This document shows positions 20,253-26,332 of a DNA stretch of 26,332 nt, in pieces. The stretch spans positions 1-26,332 of the forward strand of contig CALQZP010000005.1 of NCBI GenBank assembly GCA_943349725.1. Reading direction: 5' to 3'. Made by a program: the position numbers and the translations under genes. Within the stretch, counting starts at the first letter, position 1; every line of letters starts with the position of its first letter. Below the pieces are notes generated by a model that was given only the letters and a program-made list of their open reading frames with translations, was not told the origin of the DNA and did no database searches. Source of the stretch: Candidatus Nomurabacteria bacterium. Its GTDB lineage: Bacteria; Patescibacteriota; Minisyncoccia; Phycocordibacterales; UBA10002.

Positions 20253-20756
20253 TTATTTAGAAGAAAACTGTTTAAATGTATTCCATTTCGGGTCTTGCTT
20301 CATCATAAACTGAAGTTCGTGCTTCCCGGAATCGATGGATTTTACTTTTTGTTCGTAAATTTCCGGTTTCCATTCCGAAGCATAGAAAACAAACTCCCGC
20401 ATTCCGTTGATTGTGATTACCATGGCAAAAACTGCCTGATTATTTTCTGTCAGCTTTTTTACAAGCACGTCTTCGATTTTTGCCAACTCATCTGATTCAG
20501 TTCCATCAGGGAGACCCTTTATAGGGTGTAGAAGGGGAACTGCGACCCCTATCTGGAAAGGATATCCAGAATGTCCGACTGCTTCTTTCAAACCATTTCT
20601 AAATCGAACGAATATCGGTTTATCCTCCATGATTCCTTGGGCGACAGACCACGTGTCAGGATATTCGCCGATGTCTTTAAAGTTCTTTTTGAACAAATTG
20701 AACATAGAAAGGAGAAACACAACCACTAGTAACGCAATTATGTATTTTTTGGTCAT
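20253..20756 (-). CDS. DUF695-like protein with N-terminal membrane anchor
   Basis: 167 residues. A membrane segment (about 5-22) precedes a domain with PIFVRFRNGLKEAVGHSGYPFQIGVAVPL, then a TESDELAKIEDVLVKKL helix and VITINGMREFVFYASEW. These match the DUF695 pattern (R.N..L....GH..YP...GIAVP, and MREFVFY). The function is unknown. The gene lies 9 nt after glmS and its stop is separated from the tdh ATG by a single base, so it is in the same operon. The anchor suggests that the domain faces the outside or is membrane-tethered. Confidence 0.8.
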   Translation of the reverse strand: MTKKYIIALLVVVFLLSMFNLFKKNFKDIGEYPDTWSVAQGIMEDKPIFVRFRNGLKEAVGHSGYPFQIGVAVPLLHPIKGLPDGTESDELAKIEDVLVKKLTENNQAVFAMVITINGMREFVFYASEWKPEIYEQKVKSIDSGKHELQFMMKQDPKWNTFKQFSSK

Positions 20757-20765
20757 ATTTGCAAA

Positions 20766-22625
20766 TTATTCTACTGTAACACTTTTAGCTAAATTCCTTG
20801 GGCGGTCGGGGTCCAGTTTGCGCTCAAGCGTGAGGTAGTAGGCAAAAAGCTGAAGTGGAACGACGGCGAGAATAGGGGAGAGCATCTCAATCGTTTTCGG
20901 AATATAGAATACGTCATCCGCGAGCTTGCCAATGCGAGTGTCGCCTTCGGTTGCAATTGCAAGCACACGACCGCTCCGCGCCTTAATCTCCTGTATGTTT
21001 GAAAGCATTTTATCATAGACGCTATCCTCTGGGGCGATGGCGACGGTGGGGAACTCTTTGTCTATCATCGCGATAAAGCCGTGCTTCATCTCTCCCGCAC
21101 CGCACCCCTCCGCGTGAATGTAGGAAGCCTCCTTCACTTTGAGCGCTCCTTCATAGGCGGTAGCGAAATTGTACTTTCGGCCGAGGTAAAGCATATGCTC
21201 GTATTTCGCATATTTTTTCGCGAGTTTCTTGATTTCTTTTTCCTGTTTCAAAATCGTTGCAATTTTTTTCGGAAGTTCCTGAAGCGCCTCGGCTATTTTC
21301 TTTCCCATCGTGAGGGACAGCTCGCGTTCTCTCCCCAATGTGAGCGTGAGCAGGGCGAGCACCACAAGTTGTGAGATGTAGGCTTTGGTGGAGAGGACGC
21401 TAATCTCCGGTCCCGCGTGGTTGAAAATACCCGCGTCCGTTTCGCGCGCGATGGTGGAACCGACGACATTCACGATACCGAGTGTGGTCGCGCCTTTTCG
21501 CTTCGCTTCGCGAATGGCTTCCAAGGTGTCCGCGGTTTCGCCCGATTGTGAGACAGCGATAACAATGGTGTGTTCATCAAGAACGGGCTTTCGGTAACGG
21601 AACTCCGAGGCAAATTCCACTTCAACCGGAATACCCGCGTACTCTTCCAGCATATATTCGCCGACTCGCGCCGCGTGAAAGGCGGTCCCGCAAGCGACGA
21701 TGATAATATGCTTCGCTTCGCGCAGTTTCTCGGAAATACTCTGAAGTCCGCCAAGCTTCGCGAGGCCATCTTCGGTAATGAGCCGCCCGCGGAGCGTATT
21801 TTCTATAACCTCCGGTCCCTCCATAATTTCTTTGAGGGTGAAATGAGGGAACCCTCCTTTTTGCATCCTGTCCGCGTCCCATTCAATCGTTTCGGTACCT
21901 CTCTCCACCGCTTTGTTATCAAGCGTGACAATCGTGTGCGTGGTCGGAGTGACAACCGCCATCTCGCCATCTTCTAGATAGAGCACGGTGCGGGTGTGTG
22001 AGAGCAAGGGAGAAGCATCGGAGGCGACAAAGTTTTCTCCCTCGCCAAGGCCAAGGACAATCGGCGCGCCCATTCGCGCCGTTACGATTTTCTCGGGCTC
22101 GTAGCTCGAGACAACCGCAAGTCCGTAGGTGCCCCTGAGTTTCCTAAGTGTACTTTGCACCGCCTGTTCAAGCACGGGAGTTTCTTTGTAGGCGTCTTCA
22201 AGTAGGTGGGCGATAACTTCCGAATCGGTTTCGGACTTGAAGACGTGTTTTTGTTTCTTAAGTTCTTCGCGGAGTTCCTCGTGATTTTCAATGATACCGT
22301 TGTGTACGATATAAAATTGCTTGGTGCAATCGGCGTGCGGGTGCGTATTTTTCTCCGCCGGCTTGCCGTGGGTCGCCCAACGGGTGTGCCCGATACCGGC
22401 TGTTCCGTCGAGGGTTTTACCGGCACAGCTTGAGGCGAGCATGGCGACCTTGCCGACTGCGCGCGAGGTCTTTACCCGCCCGCCTTCGGCATTCGGGCCA
22501 GCTCCTTTAGTGCCTACGATAGCCACTCCCGCACTGTCGTATCCTCGGTACTCAAGCCGATGAAGCCCGTCCAGAATGATGGGAAGCGCCTCTCTCTTGC
22601 CGACATATCCAATGATTCCACACAC
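20766..22625 (-). CDS. glmS: Glutamine-fructose-6-phosphate aminotransferase (isomerizing)
   Basis: 619 residues, full length, starting with GTG. After Met removal Cys1 (MCGIIGYVG) is the glutaminase nucleophile; RGYDSAGVA and GIGHTRWATHG complete the N-terminal domain. The two SIS domains contain ACGTAFHAA, SQSGETADTLEAI and the C-terminal signature DPDRPRNLAKSVTVE. It makes glucosamine-6-phosphate, the first step to UDP-GlcNAc and peptidoglycan. It heads the operon-like series DUF695, tdh, kbl, glmR and GNAT. A short insertion after VAIVGTKG (GPNAEGGRVK) is encoded by a GC-rich palindromic stretch near 22480-22505, possibly another repeat remnant. I see no glmS ribozyme in the short leader. 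Confidence 0.97.
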   Translation of the reverse strand: MCGIIGYVGKREALPIILDGLHRLEYRGYDSAGVAIVGTKGAGPNAEGGRVKTSRAVGKVAMLASSCAGKTLDGTAGIGHTRWATHGKPAEKNTHPHADCTKQFYIVHNGIIENHEELREELKKQKHVFKSETDSEVIAHLLEDAYKETPVLEQAVQSTLRKLRGTYGLAVVSSYEPEKIVTARMGAPIVLGLGEGENFVASDASPLLSHTRTVLYLEDGEMAVVTPTTHTIVTLDNKAVERGTETIEWDADRMQKGGFPHFTLKEIMEGPEVIENTLRGRLITEDGLAKLGGLQSISEKLREAKHIIIVACGTAFHAARVGEYMLEEYAGIPVEVEFASEFRYRKPVLDEHTIVIAVSQSGETADTLEAIREAKRKGATTLGIVNVVGSTIARETDAGIFNHAGPEISVLSTKAYISQLVVLALLTLTLGRERELSLTMGKKIAEALQELPKKIATILKQEKEIKKLAKKYAKYEHMLYLGRKYNFATAYEGALKVKEASYIHAEGCGAGEMKHGFIAMIDKEFPTVAIAPEDSVYDKMLSNIQEIKARSGRVLAIATEGDTRIGKLADDVFYIPKTIEMLSPILAVVPLQLFAYYLTLERKLDPDRPRNLAKSVTVE

Positions 22626-22696
22626 AATGGTAAATCCTAAATACTAAAATCTAAATCCTAAACAAATCACAAATTCCAAACTGCCTAAAAGCATAC

Positions 22697-22725
22697 ACTA
22701 TAACCCAGAGTTTGTGGAAAAAGTC
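22697..22725 (-). promoter_or_regulatory. Possible glmS promoter
   Basis: TATAGT (22702-22697) on the minus strand, with a poor -35 (GACTTT, 22725-22720) at 17 nt. The leader would be about 65 nt and contains AAATCCTAA-type word repeats. Confidence 0.4.
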
Positions 22726-22727
22726 GC

Positions 22728-22754
22728 AAAAAACCGACCAACTAGGTCGGTTTT
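22728..22754. terminator. Terminator after the DoxX gene
   Basis: AAAACCGACC-aacta-GGTCGGTTTT stem with A/T ends, 23 nt past the DoxX stop on the minus strand. Confidence 0.8.
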
Positions 22755-22777
22755 ACGGGCCTTACTATTTTTGCTCG

Positions 22778-23146
22778 CTAGTAGTTATTTCTGGGTGCAA
22801 ACGCGAGTGCGAGGGCCACGAGTGCGAGAGACACATCGCGAAAGAGGACATTCAGTTGATTTTGGCTGAAGTACACGATTGAACCCAAGTAGATAGCGGA
22901 AATAAGTGAGGGAATAAAGATGCGCCAGCCCGAGAGGAGCCAGAGCGCGATGACGATATGAAAGAGGGCGATAAGGAGGAGCAGAGTATTTTGGGAGATG
23001 CCCGCTTGCGCAAGGATACCGGCATTCTTTACGAACGGAGGAATGTAACCGATCCACGCATCCGCGTGTTTCCAGAATCCATAGGCCGGATAGAGGAACG
23101 TAAAGGCGAGCGCGATGCGTATAAGGAGAGAAGAAGTTTTAGACAT
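22778..23146 (-). CDS. DoxX-family membrane protein
   Basis: 122 residues with four predicted helices (about 7-20, 52-70, 74-90 and 100-117). The N-terminal RIALAFTFLYPAYGFWKHADAWIGYIP, and later HIVIALWLLSGW, resemble the DoxX/TQO-small-subunit family. DoxX-like proteins occur with quinone- or thiol-linked redox enzymes, but the group is functionally broad. It is probably co-transcribed with the cupredoxin-type gene just upstream on the same strand, and it is closed by a terminator. Start context is AAGTATG without a Shine-Dalgarno site. Confidence 0.75.
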   Translation of the reverse strand: MSKTSSLLIRIALAFTFLYPAYGFWKHADAWIGYIPPFVKNAGILAQAGISQNTLLLLIALFHIVIALWLLSGWRIFIPSLISAIYLGSIVYFSQNQLNVLFRDVSLALVALALAFAPRNNY

Positions 23147-23156
23147 ACTTATTTTA

Positions 23157-23252
23157 CAAGTTCGAAGTCCTAAGCTCTAAGTTCGAAGAAATTTTTAAAT
23201 TTCAGCAGTTAAGAGTTCTTAGAGCTTCGAGCTTTGACAGGCTTAGAGCTTG
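23157..23252. repeat. Inverted word-repeat spacer between the cupredoxin and DoxX genes
   Basis: CAAGTTCGAAGTCCTAAGCT at the left is mirrored by words GAGCTTCGAGCTTTG and GGCTTAGAGCTTG at the right, with AAATTTTTAAATTT in the centre. It is an imperfect hairpin with its own vocabulary. Confidence 0.65.
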
Positions 23253-23257
23253 TTCTG

Positions 23258-24076
23258 CTACTCCGTAACAACAACCGTCCCTCCCGCGCTTGCGTTCAGG
23301 TGGTCGTGATAATTCCAGGTACCCACTTTGGTGAAGGTAAACTTGAACGCTTCGTTTCCGCGCTGAATCGTCTTGTACTGGTCAAACTCTGGATAGATAA
23401 GATGTGTCGGATGGTCATTTGAAGCGACCGAAGCGCGTTTCCCGGTCTTGTTTTCAAAGACGACAGTTTCGCCTTTTTTGATGGTGATACTTTTCGGCGC
23501 AAATCCTGTATAGGTATAGGTCACCTTCGGTTCCTGCTTCATCTCTATTTTTACCTGTACTTCTTTAACAGCCGTCTTCTCTTTAGCGACAATATCTCCG
23601 CAGGCAACATACACTTTTCCTTCCGTGGCTGATTTGTGGACATTGATAGCAAGGGGAAGTTCGGAAAGAAGCTTCTCAATGGTCATATTCGGAATATCGG
23701 TTTGTGATGCGCCTTTACCAACGGCCGTAAGTGGATACTTTACCGCGCCTGGAGTAGGGCATGAGCCGAGATGAATGTGCGCAGGTTGTGCGTCATCTGA
23801 AGGCTTGCCGACGAGATTTACAATAACTCTTACCGTGCTGGTACCTACCTGTACGATGACAGCCTGTCCTCCCTGGCCGAGCGCATTCTGCTCGTTCAGT
23901 TTGACCTGAAGCGTGGTCGGTTTATTTCGCTCTTCGTTCGCCTTCGCTTCTTGTTCAACCTTTACCTTCTTGTTGGCCGAATTCTTCTTAACGGCTAATG
24001 TTCCTCCGCCCAGGGCAAGCACGGCGATAATAATCGCCGCTAGTGGTGCTACTCCTCGTTTTGTATTTACGTACAT
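23258..24076 (-). CDS. Exported CHRD-like plus cupredoxin-like protein
   Basis: 272 residues. An N-terminal membrane segment (about 8-29) is followed by a basic linker. Residues about 55-160 look like a CHRD-type domain (QAVIVQVGTSTVRVIVNL, QPAHIHLGSCPTPGAVKYPL, then PLAINVHKS). Residues about 185-272 form a plastocyanin-like beta-barrel (GFAPKSITIKKGETVVFENK, SNDHPTHLIYPEFD, KVGTWNYHDHLNASAGGTVVV). The copper-loop cysteine of blue copper proteins is replaced: WNYHDHL instead of the usual YxCxxH, leaving several histidines. A non-blue copper site or a purely structural domain is therefore more likely. It is located outside the cytoplasmic membrane. DoxX follows on the same strand. Confidence 0.8.
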   Translation of the reverse strand: MYVNTKRGVAPLAAIIIAVLALGGGTLAVKKNSANKKVKVEQEAKANEERNKPTTLQVKLNEQNALGQGGQAVIVQVGTSTVRVIVNLVGKPSDDAQPAHIHLGSCPTPGAVKYPLTAVGKGASQTDIPNMTIEKLLSELPLAINVHKSATEGKVYVACGDIVAKEKTAVKEVQVKIEMKQEPKVTYTYTGFAPKSITIKKGETVVFENKTGKRASVASNDHPTHLIYPEFDQYKTIQRGNEAFKFTFTKVGTWNYHDHLNASAGGTVVVTE

Positions 24077-24160
24077 AGTGTAGGTCGTTACTTAATGTAT
24101 AAAAAAATAGGCAAGACACGTATACACTAGTGTAGCAATTTTTTTCAAAAAGCAATACGA

Positions 24161-24991
24161 CTAAATACCAGTTGGCATTTTTTGCGCCTCCAGTGTCAAG
24201 AAAAGCGGAATCTCTTTGCGAGCGAAATCTTCGGCGATGCCTCGCGGTCCGTCTTGGCTTTTTTTGCCCGATATCCATTCTTCAAGACGAGTGATAGCAA
24301 ACCCGGATTTACCCAGCGCTTTTACGTATGCCTGTAAGGGGCGGTGAAAGGAGAGGGTCATGACACGCGAAGCGCTTCCCGGACTCATATCTATTTCGCT
24401 TTTGAGGCTAGAGAGGTAACGGTCAATGCGTCGATATTGCGCGTTTTTCTTTTCATCGTATTCCCAGGAGCTTGCTTTTGGAATACGGAAGGCGGGGTGA
24501 TTCAGCACAAGGTACAATTTTCCGTTTGGTGAAAGCACACGAGCACATTCCGCAAGCGTTCCGTTCATATTTTCAATGTTTTGGAGCGCGAGCACGATGG
24601 CCACTTTTTCTACCGTTCCGTCGTTGAGAAAGGGAAGCGATTCGGCGGAGGCGACATGGTACGCAATTTCCTCGGGAGATTTCTTTTTTGCAATCTCCAC
24701 CAGCTCTTTGGAAATATCGGACGCAACAACCGTCGCTCCCGCTTTTACAAACTCGCGCGCAAAGAGCCCTTGCCCGCAGGCAAGGTCAAGCACGTTTTCT
24801 CCCTTCTTAATCTCCATCAGCCGGAGTAGGTTCGGGAGTATCAGGTCCTGCTGATACGAGCCTTTCTCCTCAACGGTCTCGTCGTACCACTTGGCGACCC
24901 CGCTCCACGAAGTTGGAGTAGCCTGTGGTTTTACAAGGTCGGACTTTGTAAGATTTGAGGATTTTGATTTTTTGGCTATCGGTTTTTCCAT
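24161..24991 (-). CDS. Class I SAM-dependent methyltransferase
   Basis: 276 residues. Motif I is NVLDLACGQGLFAREF, followed by VVASDISKELVEIAKKK (motif post-I), FLNDGTVEKVAIVLALQNIENM and ECARVLSPNGKLYLVLNHPAFR (motif III). This is the UbiE/Methyltransf_11 type. The substrate is unknown. The N-terminus is Lys/Ser-rich and not conserved in character, so a later start is possible. The gene overlaps the end of the Nudix gene by 16 nt on the same strand, implying translational coupling. The spacer to the next gene (24077-24160) contains a TACACTAGTGTA palindrome. Confidence 0.92.
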   Translation of the reverse strand: MEKPIAKKSKSSNLTKSDLVKPQATPTSWSGVAKWYDETVEEKGSYQQDLILPNLLRLMEIKKGENVLDLACGQGLFAREFVKAGATVVASDISKELVEIAKKKSPEEIAYHVASAESLPFLNDGTVEKVAIVLALQNIENMNGTLAECARVLSPNGKLYLVLNHPAFRIPKASSWEYDEKKNAQYRRIDRYLSSLKSEIDMSPGSASRVMTLSFHRPLQAYVKALGKSGFAITRLEEWISGKKSQDGPRGIAEDFARKEIPLFLTLEAQKMPTGI

Positions 24992-25494
24992 GTTGAAAGC
25001 AAGTTTATCTCATACGCGAAAGCACTCCAATTACCGTCTTTTTCCTTGAAGGTTTTCAATAAGTCCTTTATAGAAATCCATTTCACTTCCTCTACCTCCT
25101 CTTTTTCAAGTTGTAAGTCCGATGAAGCACCGTTCCAGTTGATGCGGAATATGCCTTGAAACTCTCTATCTTTTTCACGCTTGTTAATAAACAAAAAATC
25201 AAGATTCTCTTTTGTAACCGCCATTCCTAGTTCCTCCCTCAGTTCAATGATAGCACAATCAATATATTCTTGGCCTGGTGCTAGATGGCCACCAAAGATG
25301 GCTTCCCACTTTCCAGGATTTGTGTCCTTCAAAAGCGAGCGTCTTTGACAGAGCACTTGCTGTGTATCATTTACAATCCAGATTTGACTAGTTCTATGCC
25401 ACATTCCTTGGGAATGGGCGAGTTTTCTCGGTTCGGGATTTACGGGATTATTTAACTCATCTACGGTATAAAGAAGTTCATCTTTTATAGACAT
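24976..25494 (-). CDS. Nudix hydrolase
   Basis: 172 residues. The Nudix box region is GGHLAPGQEYIDCAIIELREELGM. The essential REELG glutamates are present, but the first Glu is Gln and the usual Arg is Ile relative to GX5EX7REUXEEXGU. The N-terminal HRTSQIWIVNDTQQVLCQRRS and KWEAIFGGH resemble the isopentenyl-diphosphate isomerase-like Nudix group (YfcD type). The substrate is uncertain: either a house-cleaning diphosphatase or an IDI-like enzyme. It overlaps the methyltransferase gene and is divergent from the small ORF at 25611. Confidence 0.9.
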   Translation of the reverse strand: MSIKDELLYTVDELNNPVNPEPRKLAHSQGMWHRTSQIWIVNDTQQVLCQRRSLLKDTNPGKWEAIFGGHLAPGQEYIDCAIIELREELGMAVTKENLDFLFINKREKDREFQGIFRINWNGASSDLQLEKEEVEEVKWISIKDLLKTFKEKDGNWSAFAYEINLLSTWKNR

Positions 25495-25539
25495 TTTGAG
25501 GGGGGATTTCCTAGGGTAATTTCAGCGGGACTCTATACT

Positions 25540-25574
25540 CCCTACGTCATAGTAAGATATTTGCTCACGTAGGG
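25540..25574. promoter_or_regulatory. Inverted repeat in the divergent spacer, possible operator
   Basis: CCCTACGT (25540-25547) and ACGTAGGG (25567-25574) separated by 19 nt, between the Nudix gene and the small plus-strand ORF. TATACT (25534-25539) lies beside it. Its role is inferred from position only. Confidence 0.35.
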
Positions 25575-25610
25575 CAATGAGATATTTCTGACCTCGCGGT
25601 ACAGCGTCTT

Positions 25611-25745
25611 ATGCAGGAAGACCCCGTTTCTCCGCGGATAGGTGACTTCCAGGATTTTGATGCACGCATTCGCAACACGGGTATAAATCCAACACCAGCA
25701 TACGAGCGAGCGATTAAATTAGTTCGCAGATTTTTGCAATCATAA
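25611..25745 (+). CDS. Small ORF, 44 residues
   Basis: From ATG 25611 the frame gives MQEDPVSPRIGDFQDFDARI, then RNTGINPTPAYERAIKLVRRFLQS and TAA. The same frame stays open ten codons upstream (DISDLAVQRL) to a TGA at 25578, so a non-ATG start (ATT 25584) could add to it. The composition looks coding: a charged N-terminus and an amphipathic C-terminal helix. A good terminator follows 8 nt after the stop, which supports a transcribed unit. No promoter or Shine-Dalgarno site is clear. The family is not recognised. Confidence 0.45.
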   Translation: MQEDPVSPRIGDFQDFDARIRNTGINPTPAYERAIKLVRRFLQS

Positions 25746-25752
25746 AACTCAC

Positions 25753-25785
25753 AAGGCAACACACGGGAGTGTTGCCTTTCTTTAT
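25753..25785 (+). terminator. Intrinsic terminator after the small ORF
   Basis: AAGGCAACAC-acggga-GTGTTGCCTT stem followed by TCTTT. The interval 25786-25870 holds nothing recognisable. Confidence 0.8.
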
Positions 25786-25870
25786 TGGTTTTTCCATGGT
25801 AAATCCTATGCTACCGCATTTTGAGCATTTCTGAAACTTACAAAGGACCAGAACGCATAATCCAAAATTC

Positions 25871-25899
25871 TTGAAGCGGTGGCGAGAATAGGCTATAGT
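25871..25899 (+). promoter_or_regulatory. Promoter of tRNA-Ser
   Basis: TTGAAG (25871-25876), 17-nt spacer, TATAGT (25894-25899), 11 nt before the tRNA. Confidence 0.8.
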
Positions 25900-25910
25900 T
25901 CATAGTCGTT

Positions 25911-25997
25911 GGAGGGTTGGCAGAGCGGTCGAATGCAGCACACTGCTAATGTGCTGTCCGGGAAACTGGACCGTGGGTTCGAATCCCACACCCTCCG
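25911..25997 (+). tRNA. tRNA-Ser with anticodon GCU
   Basis: Acceptor GGAGGGT/ACCCTCC, anticodon stem GCACA/TGTGC with loop CTGCTAA (anticodon GCT), long variable arm (TCCGGGAAACTGGA region) as in serine tRNAs, T-arm GTGGG-TTCGAAT-CCCAC and discriminator G. CCA is not encoded. The 3' half overlaps, on the other strand, the end of the recombinase frame. Confidence 0.93.
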
Positions 25998-26332
25998 CAT
26001 TTAGAAACTTCTTGCTCCGAGAGTGGGAAGTCGCCCCGCGCCAAAGGCGCGGGGGTTGGAAAAATATCGCGTCGCTCCGCGACGAATTGAAAAGGTGAAG
26101 GAATCTCAAAGCGGGCGGATTTGTCACGAACCGTAGGGTTCGTTCCGATTTTTTGGACGAACGACTTGATTTGGTGCAAATCAAACGAGGAGGACAAAAA
26201 ATCGGCTTGTTTCGCGTCTAAAATCCACTCCCGCAGGGGTTCGACCCAATTATTTCTCCCGCGTTCAAAATCTTTCATTTTTTCCTTCAAAGCGAGTGTG
26301 GCGCGCATCAGGACGTCTTTGCGAGTGAGATA
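25946..26332 (-). CDS. Large serine recombinase, C-terminal part (N-terminus outside window)
   Basis: The frame is open to the right edge of the window and gives about 128 residues. EKMKDFERGRNNWVEPLREWILDAKQ, then FDLHQIKSFVQKIGTNPTVRDKSARFEI and PFQFVAERR match the region after the zinc-ribbon and coiled coil of resolvase-type large serine recombinases. After AERR the sequence becomes low-complexity, passes through a palindrome (CCCCGCGCC/GGCGCGGGG, 26034-26054) and then reads antisense through the tRNA-Ser gene (GGCGIRTHGP), ending at 25946. The original stop thus appears lost or displaced at the junction with the tRNA. This suggests a mobile element bordering the tRNA. The catalytic serine domain cannot be seen. 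Confidence 0.7.
   Translation of the reverse strand, partial: YLTRKDVLMRATLALKEKMKDFERGRNNWVEPLREWILDAKQADFLSSSFDLHQIKSFVQKIGTNPTVRDKSARFEIPSPFQFVAERRDIFPTPAPLARGDFPLSEQEVSKCGGCGIRTHGPVSRTAH

Noticed and set aside
22626..22690. glmS ribozyme or riboswitch
   Set aside because: The leader is short and filled with AAATCCTAA-type words; no ribozyme core or pseudoknot pattern is visible.
25900..26184. Protein containing GFEPTVQFPGQ / GIRTHGPVSR
   Set aside because: These peptides are antisense translations of the tRNA-Ser gene, a common annotation artefact.
1..26332. Alternative genetic code (UGA as Gly, as in some CPR lineages)
   Set aside because: UGA is the natural stop of rplT, smpB and tdh, and no conserved gene contains an internal in-frame UGA.

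Overview
The window reads as a chromosomal segment of a Patescibacteria (CPR) bacterium, most likely of the Parcubacteria group. This is inferred from several traits. Genes are short-leadered and mostly lack Shine-Dalgarno sites. TGA is an ordinary stop, so the code is standard. The tRNA and tmRNA genes carry no encoded CCA. RecG has an unusual internal insertion, DsbD-type redox proteins are split into separate genes, and spacers are crowded with palindromes. No 16S rRNA gene is present, so the placement is not proven.

Layout. 1-525: the tail of an IS30-like transposase faces a minus-strand unit that has a strong promoter, a hairpin-rich leader and a 22-codon ORF that stops at the transposase end. 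525-1773: infC-rpmI-rplT on the minus strand. 1835-5089: an XRE regulator plus a small membrane protein, then a three-gene thiol-redox operon (anchored thioredoxin, CcdA, TlpA/DipZ-like protein). A matching inverted repeat lies upstream of both units. 5086-6618: M32 carboxypeptidase. 6676-7927: a HigB/HigA-type toxin-antitoxin operon with a third gene. 8006-10151: cold-shock protein, GIY-YIG protein, tmRNA (ssrA), second GIY-YIG protein and smpB, all minus strand. 10211-12184: ftsH. 12369-16501: small hypothetical gene, tRNA-Ile(UAU), recG, an inositol-phosphatase family gene and a GNAT gene. 16613-22625: a minus-strand series glmS, DUF695-like, tdh, kbl, glmR/yvcK. 22778-25494: DoxX, CHRD-cupredoxin protein, methyltransferase and Nudix hydrolase. 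25611-26332: a small ORF, tRNA-Ser(GCU) and the C-terminus of a large serine recombinase that abuts the tRNA.

How the genes fit together. Translation and its quality control dominate: IF3, L35, L20, tmRNA with SmpB, FtsH and two tRNAs. The redox operon would move electrons across the membrane to extracytoplasmic thioredoxin-fold proteins. GlmS makes glucosamine-6-phosphate, and GlmR is known in Firmicutes to stimulate GlmS. Tdh and Kbl together convert threonine to glycine and acetyl-CoA.

Most unusual features: (i) a tmRNA whose predicted tag is 28 codons long and contains a hairpin; (ii) at least five genes with a -10 hexamer exactly 6 nt before the start codon, implying leaderless mRNAs; (iii) palindromic repeat families, including in-frame insertions in tdh, tlpA and recG, and a family with constant linkers but variable stems; (iv) an unidentified structured leader RNA at the left end; (v) a 16-bp operator-like site shared by a regulator gene and a redox operon.
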